From the NCBI GenBank assembly GCA_025084515.1, contig JAJAGP010000084.1, positions 124,001 through 188,000 of the forward strand: a DNA stretch of 64,000 nucleotides. The letters are read 5' to 3'. Origin of the DNA: Ancistrus triradiatus (taxonomy: Eukaryota > Chordata > Actinopteri > Siluriformes > Loricariidae). Of the stretch, positions 32,220 through 44,419 are shown piece after piece (within the stretch, counting starts at the first letter, position 1; the number at the start of each line of letters is the position of its first letter). The notes beneath the pieces were generated by a model, which made no database searches, was not told the DNA's origin, and was given only the letters and a program-made list of their open reading frames with translations. Made by a program: the position numbers and the translations under genes.

Positions 32220-33585
32220 ACAAATATGACATGTGGGCCAAATTTATTTAGATTTCAAGTGTTATGAATGCTTAAAAATAAGTGAATACTATAAAATAAT
32301 TGAATACATGAATATAATCATCATCATCATCATCATTATGGAAAGAATAGGCCTTTTAACATCTTTCTAGAGTGGTGGTGAGTTTAATACTTCAATTTCA
32401 AACGCATTATTACTGAGTGCAAATGCATATTAGATGAATACTATTTGAATTAACATTTTGACACCATTGTTGCATAATCACATGAAACACATTAATCCAG
32501 TTTGAGAAAACATGTTAATCTAAATAAACACAAAAGCACAAATCAGTATACTGGCCTCCAGCCTTAGAGGACAAAAGAGCTGAGTGGATAAAGTTTATTT
32601 TTGTATAAAAAGTTTATTTTTATGGCAATGTCCCAGCTAGAGTCAGAAAAAAGTAGGTCTGTGCTAAATCAGACTGAGCTATGATGACTTGCCTCTTAAG
32701 TGAAATAGCTTATAAGTAGTTATACAAGTTTATGAACTATTTGCATCATTTTTTAAATAGCATATATACGATTTATGTATTTTTATTCAAGTTGTCTTTC
32801 ACGCTTTGATTCACACATGTGTAGAACTGGATGTGTATGAGTCAGTTCCAAGAATCAATTCCATGATTCAAGGCTCTAAGAACAAGGAGTCATGCTTAAA
32901 ATCATTGGATAGAAACTGAATCACATCACAAGTTAAGTAAGCAGTGATAGCTCTATAAACTGCCAGCTATTCAGTGCAAATGTTTACCTTAAACTTACCT
33001 TACCTTAACACAACAAATTAAGCTTATGATATAATTTAACAATTAAGGGAACAATTTCAGATAGAGCTCATGATGCCGTGAATCACAGAGGGGGTGGGGT
33101 GGGTCATTTTGGGTAACTGATTCATATTATATATTTAGGTCAAATTTGTTGACCTACATGTTTACTTGAAATATAGACATTACTAATTTTTGGAACAACA
33201 TAATTTAAGTTTAATGAAATTTGATTTTTAATTGAGAGTTAATAAAAAAGCTCAGTGACTGTTGCTTGTAGAACACATGCATCCAAACAGCATCCGTAAA
33301 TACGAGCAACTTTTATAGCCTGTCTGCCAGCATCTAACCTGACTAAGCATGTATCAAGGTATTCCGGAAACAAAGACTGCATAGCACCTACACTGAATGC
33401 ATGTTCACATGTGTTTGGAGAGTCCAGAGTAGCTTACTTTGTGTGCAATATACTAGTAGATATTATGGTAAATCACAAAAATAGCTATTAACAAATTACA
33501 AATTAGAAAGGTGCATTTCCTGAAGAAAATGCGAGTGTGATTGCCACTCTGCAATGGTCAATGCTTAGTGTACCTCATGGGCACA
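32220..33585. other. AT-rich intergenic DNA with a short (ATC)6 tract near 32318
   Basis: No gene or named element seen apart from the trinucleotide tract. Confidence 0.4.
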
Positions 33586-33930
33586 AGGGTCATCACGTCA
33601 CCACAGATTGCACCCGGGACCAAGCCTGCCGAATATTGTGGCCGTAGGTCGAAAACTGACTGAGTTACAGTCACTGGCCTGCCAGGGGCCCCAGTGCCCA
33701 GCCAGGGTCTACAGGGGCCCGATGGGCATCACATGTCACCTCAGATTGCACCCGAGACCAAGCTTGCCGAATTTCGTGGCCGTAGGTCAAAAACTGACTG
33801 AGTTACGGTTATTGACCCACCCAGGGGCCCCAGTGCCCACCCAGGGTCTACAGGGGCCCCATGGGCATCACATGTCACCTCAGACTGCACCCGGGACCAA
33901 GCCTGCAGAGTTTCGTAGCCCTATGTCACA
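33585..33930 (+). repeat. 138-bp tandem repeat, about 2.5 units, GC-rich
   Basis: gattgcacccgggaccaagc recurs at 33606, 33744 and (as gactgc) 33883, a period of 138-139 bp. Each unit contains aactgactgagttac and 'ggggccccagtgccca' plus 'gggtctacaggggccc'. It stands out from AT-rich surroundings. The plus-strand frame across it is a by-product of the unit length being divisible by three. Confidence 0.9.
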
Positions 33931-33934
33931 AACG

Positions 33935-34960
33935 ATATAGGCAACCACACTAATTATAGGCGATTTTCATGATCAGCACCCCAAAATCTATCAAATACAC
34001 CCAAAAGTGTTCATGAAGAAAAAGCATCATTGTGTGTGTGTTTTGAGCATGTTTTTCTTTTAATACATGCAATACTGGGGTCTATAGGATGACAAAGAAC
34101 AAGGAAATACAGACAATGTCAGCAAGACACAGGATTAATAATGATCTCTTTTGTTTTTTATACCATTAAAAACCAAACAGCATTAATTCCATTCATATTT
34201 AATAATTAAACATTGTCTCTTGATTTAAGTTAATAAATTAACTATTGGCTTCTGGCTTTATGTCTGTATCACATTTCATAAAAAGTGCCAGAAAACAAAC
34301 AGGGCTTTTTTTTTTAAATATAGTCCTTTGTTTTATTTGTCAGGTAACCTTGTTAATTAGCAGTTAATACTCTGTTGTTCTTTCAGTTCATATATTTCAA
34401 AAAGAAAATAAGAATCATATCACTGTATGTTTTAATGTAAAGTGACCAGTATTGCAACAGTGTTAAATTATACAATAGAACAAATAAATTCATAGAGATG
34501 ATATAGACTCTGTACAGTGGTTCTCAACCCTAGTTCTTAACCCAGGTTCTAGTGTTTCATTTTATTATGGCAATGTTAACAACACAGATGTGGATAACTA
34601 GTCATATCAGACTTGCACAACTTGGGATTATATGTATAACATGTCCAAACAGCTTTCAGTGTAATAAATGTCTTTATGACAGATGAAATTCAATTGGCCA
34701 GCAGCATTGTGCAATAGCCGCTACTCAACACATCCAAAACGCAGGTGCAATGCTTCGTTCTGTTACAAACATGTCCACTTGCCAAGAACACAAGTTCATT
34801 CTTGATATTGAGAAACACTCTTGATTTACGCTAAGCTACCACCTCTCTTCAACGATGCTACATCATAAAAATAAAAAAACAGTTTATGGGTTTTTAATTA
34901 TAATGTTTTTATATCTATATATACCAAGAGCATAACATCTTAGAGGCATTACTGGCTAGA
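33935..34960. other. AT-rich intergenic DNA, nothing recognised
   Basis: No supported feature. Confidence 0.4.
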
Positions 34961-34965
34961 GACAG

Positions 34966-35140
34966 TAAGTACTGGACTCTGGACCAGAAGGTCCAGGGTT
35001 CAAATCCCACCTCTGCCAAGCTGCCACTGTTGGGTCCTTGAGCAAGACCCTTAACCCACAATTGCTTGGATTGTAAGACTGTACCAATTGTAAGTCGCTC
35101 TGGATAAGGGTGTCTGCTAAATGCTGTAAATGTAAATGTA
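34966..35140 (+). mobile_element. SINE family B, head partly altered
   Basis: ggtccagggttcaaatccca, gccaagctgccactgttggg, gcttggattgtaagactgta, gtcgctctggataagggtgt and a gtaaat-repeat end. The first 15 or so bases of the head differ from other copies. Confidence 0.88.
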
Positions 35141-35144
35141 GAGA

Positions 35145-36620
35145 CTCCTGACAAACCAGGGGCTCATGCTGTAATGGTGACATTATTATTTTGTGGCTGG
35201 AGACTACAAAGTTTCCTTACTCTGTTCAGTAATGTCAGTTATAAGTAAAGGACATATGTTACCTCTCCATTTCGAAATGCTGGAAGGTGTCATATTATAA
35301 GCAAGGTAACTCCTGCCAAATTGACCCATTATAACATTGGGACAGTATTTGAAAATGTCAACTTCCAATTTGTAAGTATCTGTATATTGAATACATATTG
35401 CATAATCAATGAAAATCATAATTGTGAAGCTTCACTTCTATGTAGTAGTTCTAAATATCACTGGTAATCAAGATTTAAGAAATTAAACCAATTTATTTCC
35501 TTCTTGAAGCTCTTGAGCATCTTGCAATGAAAGACAAGAAGCAAGTGAATATGACCAGTTTGATAAAGATGGAAGCTATGTAGATGTGAGGAAGAGTTCA
35601 AGTATTGGCCCTTGCAAGTTTTCTAGTATCATGAGCTCAGTAAAGATCAATAGCAGTATCCCAGGTACATACATGCCTGTCTTCCACCTTATCCTACAAA
35701 TCAACTCTAAGATTGTGGGGTTTTTTATTTCCTTCCTTCCATACACCATTCTCCATATCATTTTCTTTCTCTTTTCATGCTTCTATCTTCTTCTCTTTGA
35801 GTTTGGAGCATGTGGACCCAGTACTCGATTCGCTCCACAATATCTAGTATGGCTTGGCTCCCTTCTCAGAACCACAGAATATTTCATAACTTCATTGGGG
35901 AGCAAGAATATGAAACATGTGTTTCCAGTGCAGAGAAACCCCCTCTGTTAAAGACACCTGCCAGCGAAGGAGGACCACATTAATGAAAAGTGAATACATC
36001 CAAGGCTTTAGTGCTGCCCTTAAAAATCGTATTAATCAATCAGATTTAAAAAGCCCAAGAGGGTTTATTTTTAACAAACAGGACCACTACTAAAGCCAGA
36101 ATAGTGGATTGAGTCATCAGATCATTTTACAGAGAGCACACCCCAGGCTAGACTCCAGACAGATTGGTTATTGGCTTTGGACATCCATGGCTATTCTTTT
36201 TGAAGTTAACCATTGTTTCATTTAGAGACACATGACCTAATAATATTGCAGTTTATTAATCATTGAAAGATGTTGGTTGTGTTGAAATCGACGACACTTT
36301 TTAAATGTGACTTTGCGAGTTTGTACATGAACCTCTGCTATACTCAGATACAAAACAGTAACCTGTAACTTTGCCTTTAGTTTTGCCAGATCTTGACGTT
36401 GTTCCTCGAATTATGTGTTTAATCAAACATTATTAATTGAGAGATTGTGACTTAAAAGAGCTGATTTTTCACAGATCAAACTTTCTGCCAACTGTCTAAT
36501 AAATGGCACTCTTTTCATTGTAATGCATTTTATGGATTTATTAGGGTAGGGCAGAACAAACCGGTATGGCACCCTATTTAAAAGAATATTTAAAAGGATA
36601 AAAACACACTTTCATTTAAA
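35145..36620. other. Intergenic, nothing recognised
   Basis: Short frames occur around 35590-35950 on both strands but show no motif. Confidence 0.35.
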
Positions 36621-36624
36621 CCTT

Positions 36625-36995
36625 ACTTCTGGATTTGTCAAAATATGTCTGTGCATGGTATGTAAATATGGCAAGTACATCAGCTGGTTACAACCTCTTT
36701 CCCAGTCACGTACAGTTCCCAACACCTTCCATTTTCCACTTAAACCCCTAATTATATCCTCTCTACAACAAGCTTCCCAGAACTATTATATCTCTGAACT
36801 CTCATTTCTGAAACATTTGCCTACATAGATGCTACAAAAATATTCTGGAAATATGCTTCTTTTAATTACAGCGTTTACTAAATTATCCCCAAGACACACA
36901 GAAAGCTACGCATCATAGCTGCATTTTCTCAAAACTGTTATTCACATGCAGTTGTTGCCACCACAAGCACTGAATGTCGACCCTGATACAGAGCA
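36625..36995 (+). repeat. Diverged direct repeat, copy 1 (pair with 39822)
   Basis: Shares long ordered blocks with 39822-40165: aatatgtctgtg, 'cagttccca/cagttcca', 'ctctgaactctcatttctg', cccagaactat, 'acatgcag', 'gaccctgatacagag'. Same orientation, 3.2 kb apart. No TIR or coding motif. Confidence 0.8.
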
Positions 36996-37165
36996 TGTTT
37001 GAAATACATTTCAATAACTCATCCCAAAAAATTGACTGCCCGGTGCCATTAGCAGGGTCTATTGTGATCTCTCCGCCTTTTGAATTTCTGGCTATGTGAA
37101 CCCCTTAGATGCCTGACTGGACTCAGACCAATGAACTGCAATCACTGCATTCTTATGTACATTTC

Positions 37166-37345
37166 AAGTCAAGTCTAATATATTTCTATAGTGCTTTTTT
37201 ATAACTGAGCTTTGTCTCAAAGCAGCTTTAAAACTATCTAGGTCCACAGCCCTAATTGAGCAAGCCTAGGCCACAGCAACAAGGAAAAATTCCCTAAATG
37301 TGATGAGGAAGAGAACTTTGGGAAGACCAAAACTCATAAATGGAC
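37166..37345 (+). repeat. Teleost dispersed repeat R1, copy 3
   Basis: tcaagtcaagtctaatatat ttctatagtgctttttt ... gtctcaaagcagctttaaaa ... ttgagcaagcctaggccaca ... aaggaaaaattcccta ... ttgggaagaccaaaactcat. Confidence 0.8.
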
Positions 37346-37920
37346 TCGTCCCCCTAAACACATCACTGTTCACTACAGTGATAATTCTCACAAAGCTACC
37401 GATAATAATTGGCTCCCTTTATGTGAGCTTGTTTGGATTGTGGGATTGAGAACATATATAAGGTGTAGTCAGCAGTACTGGGAAGAGGGTGGAACCCAAA
37501 TATTGCTGCATTGCTATCCAGAAAACTGGTCATTTTGCAGGAAGGAGTTAAGTTTCAGTTCCATTCAAAGATTGTAATTCTGAGCAGATCAATGAGACAA
37601 TTTACTGCGTCAAAACCCAGAACAATTCCCACATAATTACCTATGGAATCATATGTGGAAAAAAGCTCATACATTAACAGGAAGGCCCTGCTGACACGTT
37701 GGATTTAAAACATTACCACACTGAAGAGACAACAGGAGGAGAAAAAAGTCAAGCAAAAATATGAAAAGGAGAAATGGATTCTGAACTGTTTAAAATGTTT
37801 AAAAGCATTTATGTTAGGGGTAAAATGAGTTGAATGTATTTTCAGTAATTCAGTCATTTATGAACACACCCATGGATCTCTCTGAGAATGCAGTATTATG
37901 TAGAGAGATCCATATCCTCT

Positions 37921-38475
37921 CCTTCAATCACTTTCTTATCCGTTTAATCCTGGACAGGGTTGCAGTGGAGCCAGTGCCCAGTCTGTGGCATAGGGCGCAA
38001 GGCAGGAACAACCCTAGACAGGGCGCCAGGGACTGTGGTAGCCTAGCGGTTAAGGTACTGGACTATGGCCCAGAAGGTCAAGGGTTCAAATCCCATCACT
38101 GCCAAGCTGCCACTGCTGGGTCCTTGAGCAAGACCCTTAACCCACAATTGCTTGGATTCTAAGACTGTACCAATTGTAAGTCTGTAAATGCTGTAAATGT
38201 AAATGTAAATGTAAAATGTTATTGTAGGGCACACGCACTCACACACTCATACACTCACTCACACAATAAGGGCACTTTAGAGACACCAATTAGCCACTCT
38301 TTCCAATTCAGGGTCGCAAGGAGCTGGGGCCTAATCGGTAGCCAAAATGGAAATGAACCCTAGATACTTTAGAGACACCAACTGACCTAACGTGTTTGGA
38401 ACGTATGAGGAAACTGGAGTACATGGAGGAAACCATAGCCATGGGGAGAACGTGCATGTAATTTAGTAAAACCCA
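37921..38475 (-). mobile_element. Mermaid/DANA-like SINE, minus orientation, split by a SINE B insertion
   Basis: Left part 37921-38029 (atcctggacagggttgcagt ggagccagtgccca, accctagacagggcgcca) and right part from about 38215 (gtagggcacacgcactcaca, agggcactttagagacacca, aaactggagtacatggagga aacc). The right part is itself irregular, with the 'ctttagagacacc' block twice (38272, 38368). Confidence 0.8.
38030..38214 (+). mobile_element. SINE family B nested in a Mermaid-like SINE
   Basis: ggactgtggtagcctagcgg ttaaggtactgg head, gttcaaatcccatcactgcc middle and a shortened tail ending in four gtaaat repeats. Lies between the two halves of the older SINE. Confidence 0.9.
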
Positions 38476-38479
38476 GTGA

Positions 38480-39820
38480 ATGAAGGTTGCCAATGGAAAT
38501 AACACAAAGTCATGTAGTTACTGATAAAGGTATACCATACATTTCCTTGATTGGAAGGGGCTTTAGAGTCATCTGCAGGGCCAGACTAAATGACTGTGGT
38601 GATTAGGATGACCACAGGGTCAGACAGATGAGAAAAGACTCATCAAAATCCACTCTGTGTGAGAGAAGAGGGAAAAGAACCACAAGCAAACGCTAATTAG
38701 CCTAGCACTCAGTCTCCCAGAGCTGTGGAGAGAGTCTGTGAAAACACAAGCAGGGAAGCTTGGCTGCCCCTCTCAATTGGTTCAGATTAGTTAAACCTCC
38801 TTAATGCCTATCCAGAAAAATGTCTGAACTCTCAGTTCATAACAAATTTTGTTTTAATTCTGGGAATTCTGTCTCTTGTTGATAGCCACTTCTTGCTGCC
38901 CAGTCATCAGCGAGAGGCTGTGAAGCAGAAGGAGAAGTACAAGCATCTGATATTTATTTCGTGTAAATCCTTTCCAGAAAACTGTGCTGATTTGGGTTTG
39001 GACTCTGACCTGACATGCGGTGTTGTATAAAGTACCAATATTCATACTACAGCAACGTTACCTTTCTGAGTAAGAGGGAATGCAACCCGTAATGAAAATG
39101 ACTCAGGTAAATGTATTAAACTACGAACTATTGTTTGTATCTAATTATCAAAAGTACTTGGGTATTACAAATACTAAAACGTGTGGACTTTTTACAATTG
39201 TAACCAGTTGACCCTTGCGAAAAAAGCAATAGGACCATATTATTACATGATGAAATATGTCACAAACAAAGAGTCCAGTGTGCCGTCGCTTGCCATATAG
39301 TAATGCGGTGTTACGGTAATATCAATAAAGAGAAACACAATTAGTACAGATGAAATAATGAAAAGCTCTGTCTGATATAAACCACTCAAAGCTTGTAGCC
39401 ACAGTAACGGTGTTAGCCCAATTCACATACTCCACTGCAGACACCGCTAACCTGGCAGCCCTTGTTAAAAAAATTTTGAGTCATAACTCTGCACACAATC
39501 AATTTAAGTAACTTACAGTAAAATGACAATTCAATCTTCAATTTCCAGTCAGCTCTGATGGTACTATTAACGCTACATCACTTAGCCAAGGATTGAGTAG
39601 TATATAACCTGTTAACTTTGTTGCTTAGGTGCCTTTCCAGTCCTGAGGTGTCACGAGAATGTCATCTTTGGTTGTGCATTGGCATTGTTCTTTGGTTACC
39701 AGCTTCGACATTGTACTAAACCCAGGAGAGAAAGCGTATTTGTGAACTGCGATGGACTGCAGTCCTTTCCAGAGTTGGTTCCTGCCTTGCACCCTGTGTT
39801 GGCACATAGGCCCTGGTTAC
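38480..39820. other. Intergenic, nothing recognised
   Basis: No supported gene or element. Confidence 0.35.
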
Positions 39821-39821
39821 T

Positions 39822-40165
39822 TCTGGCTCTGTCCAAATATGTCTGTGTATTGTATGTAAACATGGCAAAATAAAATCAGTCAGTTAAAACCCCCTTCTCG
39901 GTCACATACAGTTCCATTTTTCACATCAACCCCTGATTATAGCCGCTCTATGACAAGCTACCCAGAACTATAATATCCCTGAACTCTCATTTCTCAAACA
40001 TTTGTCTACACGAATTCTACCACGATTCCGAAAATATACGTCTTAACTTATCCCTAAGACAGAAACAACACTTAGCTGCATTTTCTTAAAGCAGTTCCTA
40101 ACATGCAGTGACTGCCACTACAAGCACCATTAAATACTGACCCTGATACAGAGGATATTTGTTTG
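39822..40165 (+). repeat. Diverged direct repeat, copy 2 (pair with 36625)
   Basis: Aligned in order with the first copy; roughly four of five bases agree by eye in the better blocks. Confidence 0.8.
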
Positions 40166-40406
40166 ACCTTAAATAACACTTACCTTTTTTAACCAAATTT
40201 CTTTTCCATTTTAGCTAATTCCCACCTCGACCTGCCAACAACTATCCCCTTGCACCCTATGTTGGCAGATCCTGCTGCAAACCTGAGTTGGATTAAACAA
40301 TAATTAGTTAATTAATTAACTAATGGAACAAAGGAATAAAACAGTCTTACACAAATACATAAGCATAAACACCACAACATAAAGCCATAGTATGTATATA
40401 TATATT

Positions 40407-40743
40407 CTAGTTTTATGTATTTTCACTAAATTAAATCAACATGAGCTTCAAATACCACTTGAATATTAAAAAGCAAACAAAGCTTCTTTTGTCTTCTATG
40501 TGTATTTCTAAACAATTGCATGACCTATATGATATATATAGTTATATATATAATATATATTATATAATATATATATAGATCTATATATATCTATATATTA
40601 TAATAATATATATATATATATATTAGATATATAGATATACGTATATACACATAGAAGACAAAAGAAGCTTTGTTTGCTTTTTAATATTCAAGTGGTATTT
40701 GAAGCTCATGTTGATTTAATTTAGTGAAAATACATAAAACTAG
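40407..40743. repeat. Perfect 99-bp inverted repeat around a 139-bp AT-only-like core
   Basis: Arm 1 is 40407-40505 (starts ctagttttatgtattttcac, ends gtcttctatgtgtat). Arm 2 is 40645-40743 (starts atacacatagaagacaaaag, ends aaaatacataaaactag). The arms are exact complements by eye over their full length. The core is mostly (TA)n with smaller palindromes. Could be a fold-back element, a precursor of hairpin RNA, or an assembly artefact. Confidence 0.93.
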
Positions 40744-40779
40744 AAAAAAAAAACCTGTAAAATTCCAAAGCTTTTAGTG

Positions 40780-41010
40780 TGGTTTAGATTTTGTTTAGTT
40801 TTTAAAATTGGACATATAACAGCATAGGAGGGTGATGTTAGTGGTTAGCACTCTAAAGGTTTTTTATGGTACAAACAACACAAAGACGTTCATAGAAGGT
40901 AAAAATCTGATCCTTCCTTAGTCAAAGTAAGCTGCACTCTGTAATTATCCTCTTCTTATAAAATTATCTTTTACACATTTGTATTTTGATTTATTTCTCC
41001 TGTCATTTGT
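40780..41010 (+). repeat. Possible old direct repeat with 42570-42830
   Basis: Shared words in order: gtttagtttttaaaatt/gcttttagtttttaaaat, ataacagcata/gtaacagcata, ttttgatttatttctcc/ttttgatttattttcc. Similarity is weak. Confidence 0.35.
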
Positions 41011-41459
41011 AACCTTAAACACACTGCACTCCGGAAACAGGACAGAACTGACCTGACATTTGCTCTACAAATCACCTAATAGTGATGAAATTCAGACATG
41101 AATTCATGTCTAGGTTGCAATGAAACATTTTCATTAACACTTTTAATTGGATTAAATTAATTGGAGCACCTTGCATCAAACAGGTTTTGCAGTTTACTTA
41201 GCTTCATGTAACGCATGAGTGAATAAGTCTTGGGGCATGGTGATAATGCTCTGACTATGCACATCCACACATTCAAAATTTGCAATAGAAAATTTGTGTT
41301 TTTTTTTAAATGCCCAATTACAAAGTTACAGAAAATTGCGATTGCCAAATAAAATAACTATAAAGGTAGGCTCTAGATGGGCAACACTCACCCAGCCCAC
41401 CTGTATACACACCTCCATCCCAGACTAGAGTATTTAGCCAGAAATGTCATAACTAAACA

Positions 41460-42448
41460 TTAACTGCTCACTTCAGGTCCTTCCACAACATTTCCATTGG
41501 ATTAAGGTCAGGACTTTGAGTTGGCCATTCCAAAACATGAACTTCATTCTTCTTTAACCATTCTTTGGTAGAACGGCTTGTGTGCTTAGGGTCGTTGTCT
41601 TGCTGCATGACCCACCTTCTCTTGAGATTCAGTTCATGGACAGATGTCCTGACATTTTCCTTTAGAATTCTCTGATATCATTCAGAATTCATTGTTCTGT
41701 CAATGATGGCAAGCCGTCCTGGCCCAGATGCAGCAAAACAGGCCCAAACCATGATACTACCACCACCATGTTTCACAGATGGGATAAGGTTCTTACGCTG
41801 GAATGCAGTGTTTTATTTTCTCCAAACTTAATGGTTTTCTTTTAAACCAAAAAGTTCTATTTTGGTCTCATCCGTCCACAAAACATTCTTCCAATAGCCT
41901 TCTTGCTTGTCCACGTGATCTTTAGCAAACTGCAAATGAGCAGCAATGTTCTTTTCGGGGAGCAGTGGCTTTCTCCTTGCAACCCTGCCATGCACACCAT
42001 TGTTGTTCAGTGTTCTTCTGATGGTATACTCATGAACATTAACATTAGCCATTAGCAAATGTGAGAGAGGCCTTCAGCTACTTAGAAGTTACCCTGGGGT
42101 CCTTTGTGACCTCGCCAACTATTACACACCTTGCTCTTGGTGTGATCTTTGTTGGTCGACCACTCCTGGGGAGGGTAACAGTGGTCATGAATTTCCTCCA
42201 TTTGTACACAATCTGTCTGACTGTGGATTGGTGGAGTCCAAACTTTTTAGGGATGGTTTTGTAACCTTTTCCAGCCTGATGAGCATCAACAACTCTTTTT
42301 CTGAGGTAAATAAATGACCAAGTATAATGTTTTTACCTCATTTGTTTAACTGGGTTCTCTTTATCTACTTTTGGGATGATATTTTAGGTCATATTTATGC
42401 AGAAATATAGAAAATTCTAAAGGGTTCACAAACTTTCAAGCACCACTG
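41460..42448 (-). mobile_element. Tc1-like element, family A copy 4, minus orientation, truncated
   Basis: The 5' terminal end is complete at the right (aaactttcaagcaccactg, then TA). The other terminal repeat is missing, the match stopping near 41460, and the 5' leader plus first transposase codons are deleted ('tttttctgagg' joined to 'taaataaatgacc'). Confidence 0.92.
41465..42300 (-). pseudogene. Tc1-like transposase pseudogene, family A copy 4
   Basis: Minus-strand reading: RKRVVDAHQ-like start lost its Met; then the DNA-binding half in broken frame, then a clean frame 42058-41828 with NVNVHEYTIRRTLNNNGVHG, ARRKPLLPEKNIAAHLQFAK and GYWKNVLWTDETKIELFGLK (first Asp). Later parts retain QQDNDPKHTSRSTKEWLKKN and QSPDLNPMEMLWKDLK (second Asp and third Glu). 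Stops and a shift near 41825 kill it. Confidence 0.88.
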
Positions 42449-42449
42449 T

Positions 42450-43259
42450 ACCCTCTAAAAAAAGAATAGAAAACGCATGGCTTAACTTTTAAAGTTCGAC
42501 TTGTATTATAAGTTCGTCTGGATTTAACCTGTTGAGTTATTACTGAAGTTACCGACCTCCAGTTTCAGATGGACTGCAGGGAGCTTTTAGTTTTTAAAAT
42601 GGCTTGACATTAGAATATGTAACAGCATATGAAATGACTGTCAGCAGCCAACATTCAAATTAGTATTTGAAAAGGTTTAAATTTAAGAAGCCGAACAAGG
42701 CAAACACATTCACGGAGAGTAAAACTGTTTACTTTCATAATCAAAGAAAACCACTCTCAATAGTAAAATGATGTGCTTGACATTCTTTTGATTTATTTTC
42801 CACCAAAATCTTTCATTTAGGACACAAAGAGTTTGATGACATTACATAGATTTAGTACTTTTATTCTCAGTTTGCTACAGCTAACTGGAATATTGGGAAG
42901 TGTCTGACTACAAAATAATAAACTCCAAACTGCTGACAGTCCAGGCTTTGTTCAGTATTCACAGTGCTAGAATACTGAGGCATGAATTCAGATAATATTT
43001 AAATCTAATTCAGCCACAGGTAATTCAAGCAACAATATCAAAAGTAATAACGTAAAAGTTCAACACTTTCTTTATGAATTTACTGAATTAAGAGTAAAAA
43101 TTATCACAAATTTAAATAACTCTATGAAACTCTATTAAAAAGCTATACTTATTTATATATTTACAAAAAAACATTTATATACAGCAACTATTTGTGTGTT
43201 ATAACACCCCTGATGGCATTGCACTCATCATTACTAGACATGAACTTGTGAACCTACAG

Positions 43260-43260
<1 letters not shown>
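42450..43260. other. AT-rich intergenic DNA, nothing else recognised
   Basis: Apart from the weak match at 42570-42830 to 40780, no feature. Confidence 0.35.
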
Positions 43261-43265
<5 letters not shown>

Positions 43266-43314
<49 letters not shown>

Positions 43315-43620
43315 ACCATGTTTGTATTTCATTGTGGGGACTGAATGCCCCCACAAGAACAAAACAATCTGACTTTTTTGACACTGTGGGGACATTTTGC
43401 TGGTCCCCAGGAGCATAACTGCATTTTTTTTTTACAGAAGCTGCATCTTTCTTTTGGAAAACCATCAAAAAAAAGATTCAAAAGATTTGCTTGAGGTTAA
43501 GGTTAGGGTTAGGGATAGGTGTAGGTCTAAAAAATATCCACACAAACGACATTAAACCAACAGCTAATACAGTAATGTTGTGTAACTGGAAAGCCCTCAC
43601 AGTGATAGAAATATAAATGT
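43266..43620 (+). repeat. TG-associated dispersed repeat, copy 3, preceded by (TG)22
   Basis: (TG)n at 43266-43310, then cattgtggggactgaatgcc, acaatctgacttttttgaca, ctgtggggacattttgctgg, 'ttaaggttagggttaggg', 'gtaggtctaaaa' and 'aagccctcacagtgatagaaatata'. The TH repeats in minus-strand frames come from the dinucleotide tract. Confidence 0.85.
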
Positions 43621-43750
43621 GTGTTTGTTTGTTATTTTGTTGTTATTGTTTTTAGCCAAGGTTGAGGTTAAGGTTTAGATGGTATTACAAGTTGATTTTA
43701 TAATTATTTCATGTTGATTCCTAACATAAATCATTGGAATATATTTATTG

Positions 43751-43941
43751 CGGTAGCCTAGCGGTTAAGGTGCTGGACTATGGACCCAAATGGTCCAGGG
43801 TTCAAATCCCACCTCTGCCAAGCTGCCACTGTTGGGTCCTTGAGCAAGGCCCTTAACCCACAATTGCTTGGATTGTAAGACTGTATCAGTTGTAAGTCGC
43901 TCTGGATAAGGGCGTCTGCTAAATGCTGTAAATGTAAATGT
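43751..43941 (+). mobile_element. SINE family B, complete
   Basis: cggtagcctagcggttaagg tgctggac head to the ctgtaaatgtaaatgta end, all modules in order. Confidence 0.9.
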
Positions 43942-44419
43942 ATTGACTTGTTTAAAGGGGTAAATGGTCATGCTTGGTTATTTTTAAAGCAGCTCTATGA
44001 TCCCAGATCATTTTTTTGTATGCTATTTACCTGTCATTTACTCTCATTTACTTATTTTAAAAAACAGGAGATATACATATATAGTATCAACCAGCAATAT
44101 ACAGTATCAAACCGACCAACCAGCAATGTAACTGTGTGGCAATTCCAAGTACAGGGATGCACTTTTTAACAACCGTTTAACAAAATATTCAAGTGGGGCA
44201 AAAAAGTATTGTCAGCCACTGATTGTGTAAGTTCTCCTACTTAGAAAGATGAGAGAGGTCTGTAATTTTCATCATAGGTACACGTCAACTATGAGAGACA
44301 AAATGAGAAAAAAATCCAAGAAGTCACATTGTAGGATTTTTAAACAATTTAATTGTAAATTATGGTGGAAAATAAGTATTTGGTCAATAACAAAAGTTCA
44401 GCTCAATACTTTGTAACAT

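Noticed and set aside
33608..33940. 110-codon frame across the tandem repeat
   Set aside because: The 138-bp unit is a multiple of three without stops in that frame; there is no recognisable protein or splice context.
43199..43468. Minus-strand frames with long TH repeats here and at 46384-46836
   Set aside because: They come from (TG)n tracts inside the TG-associated repeat.
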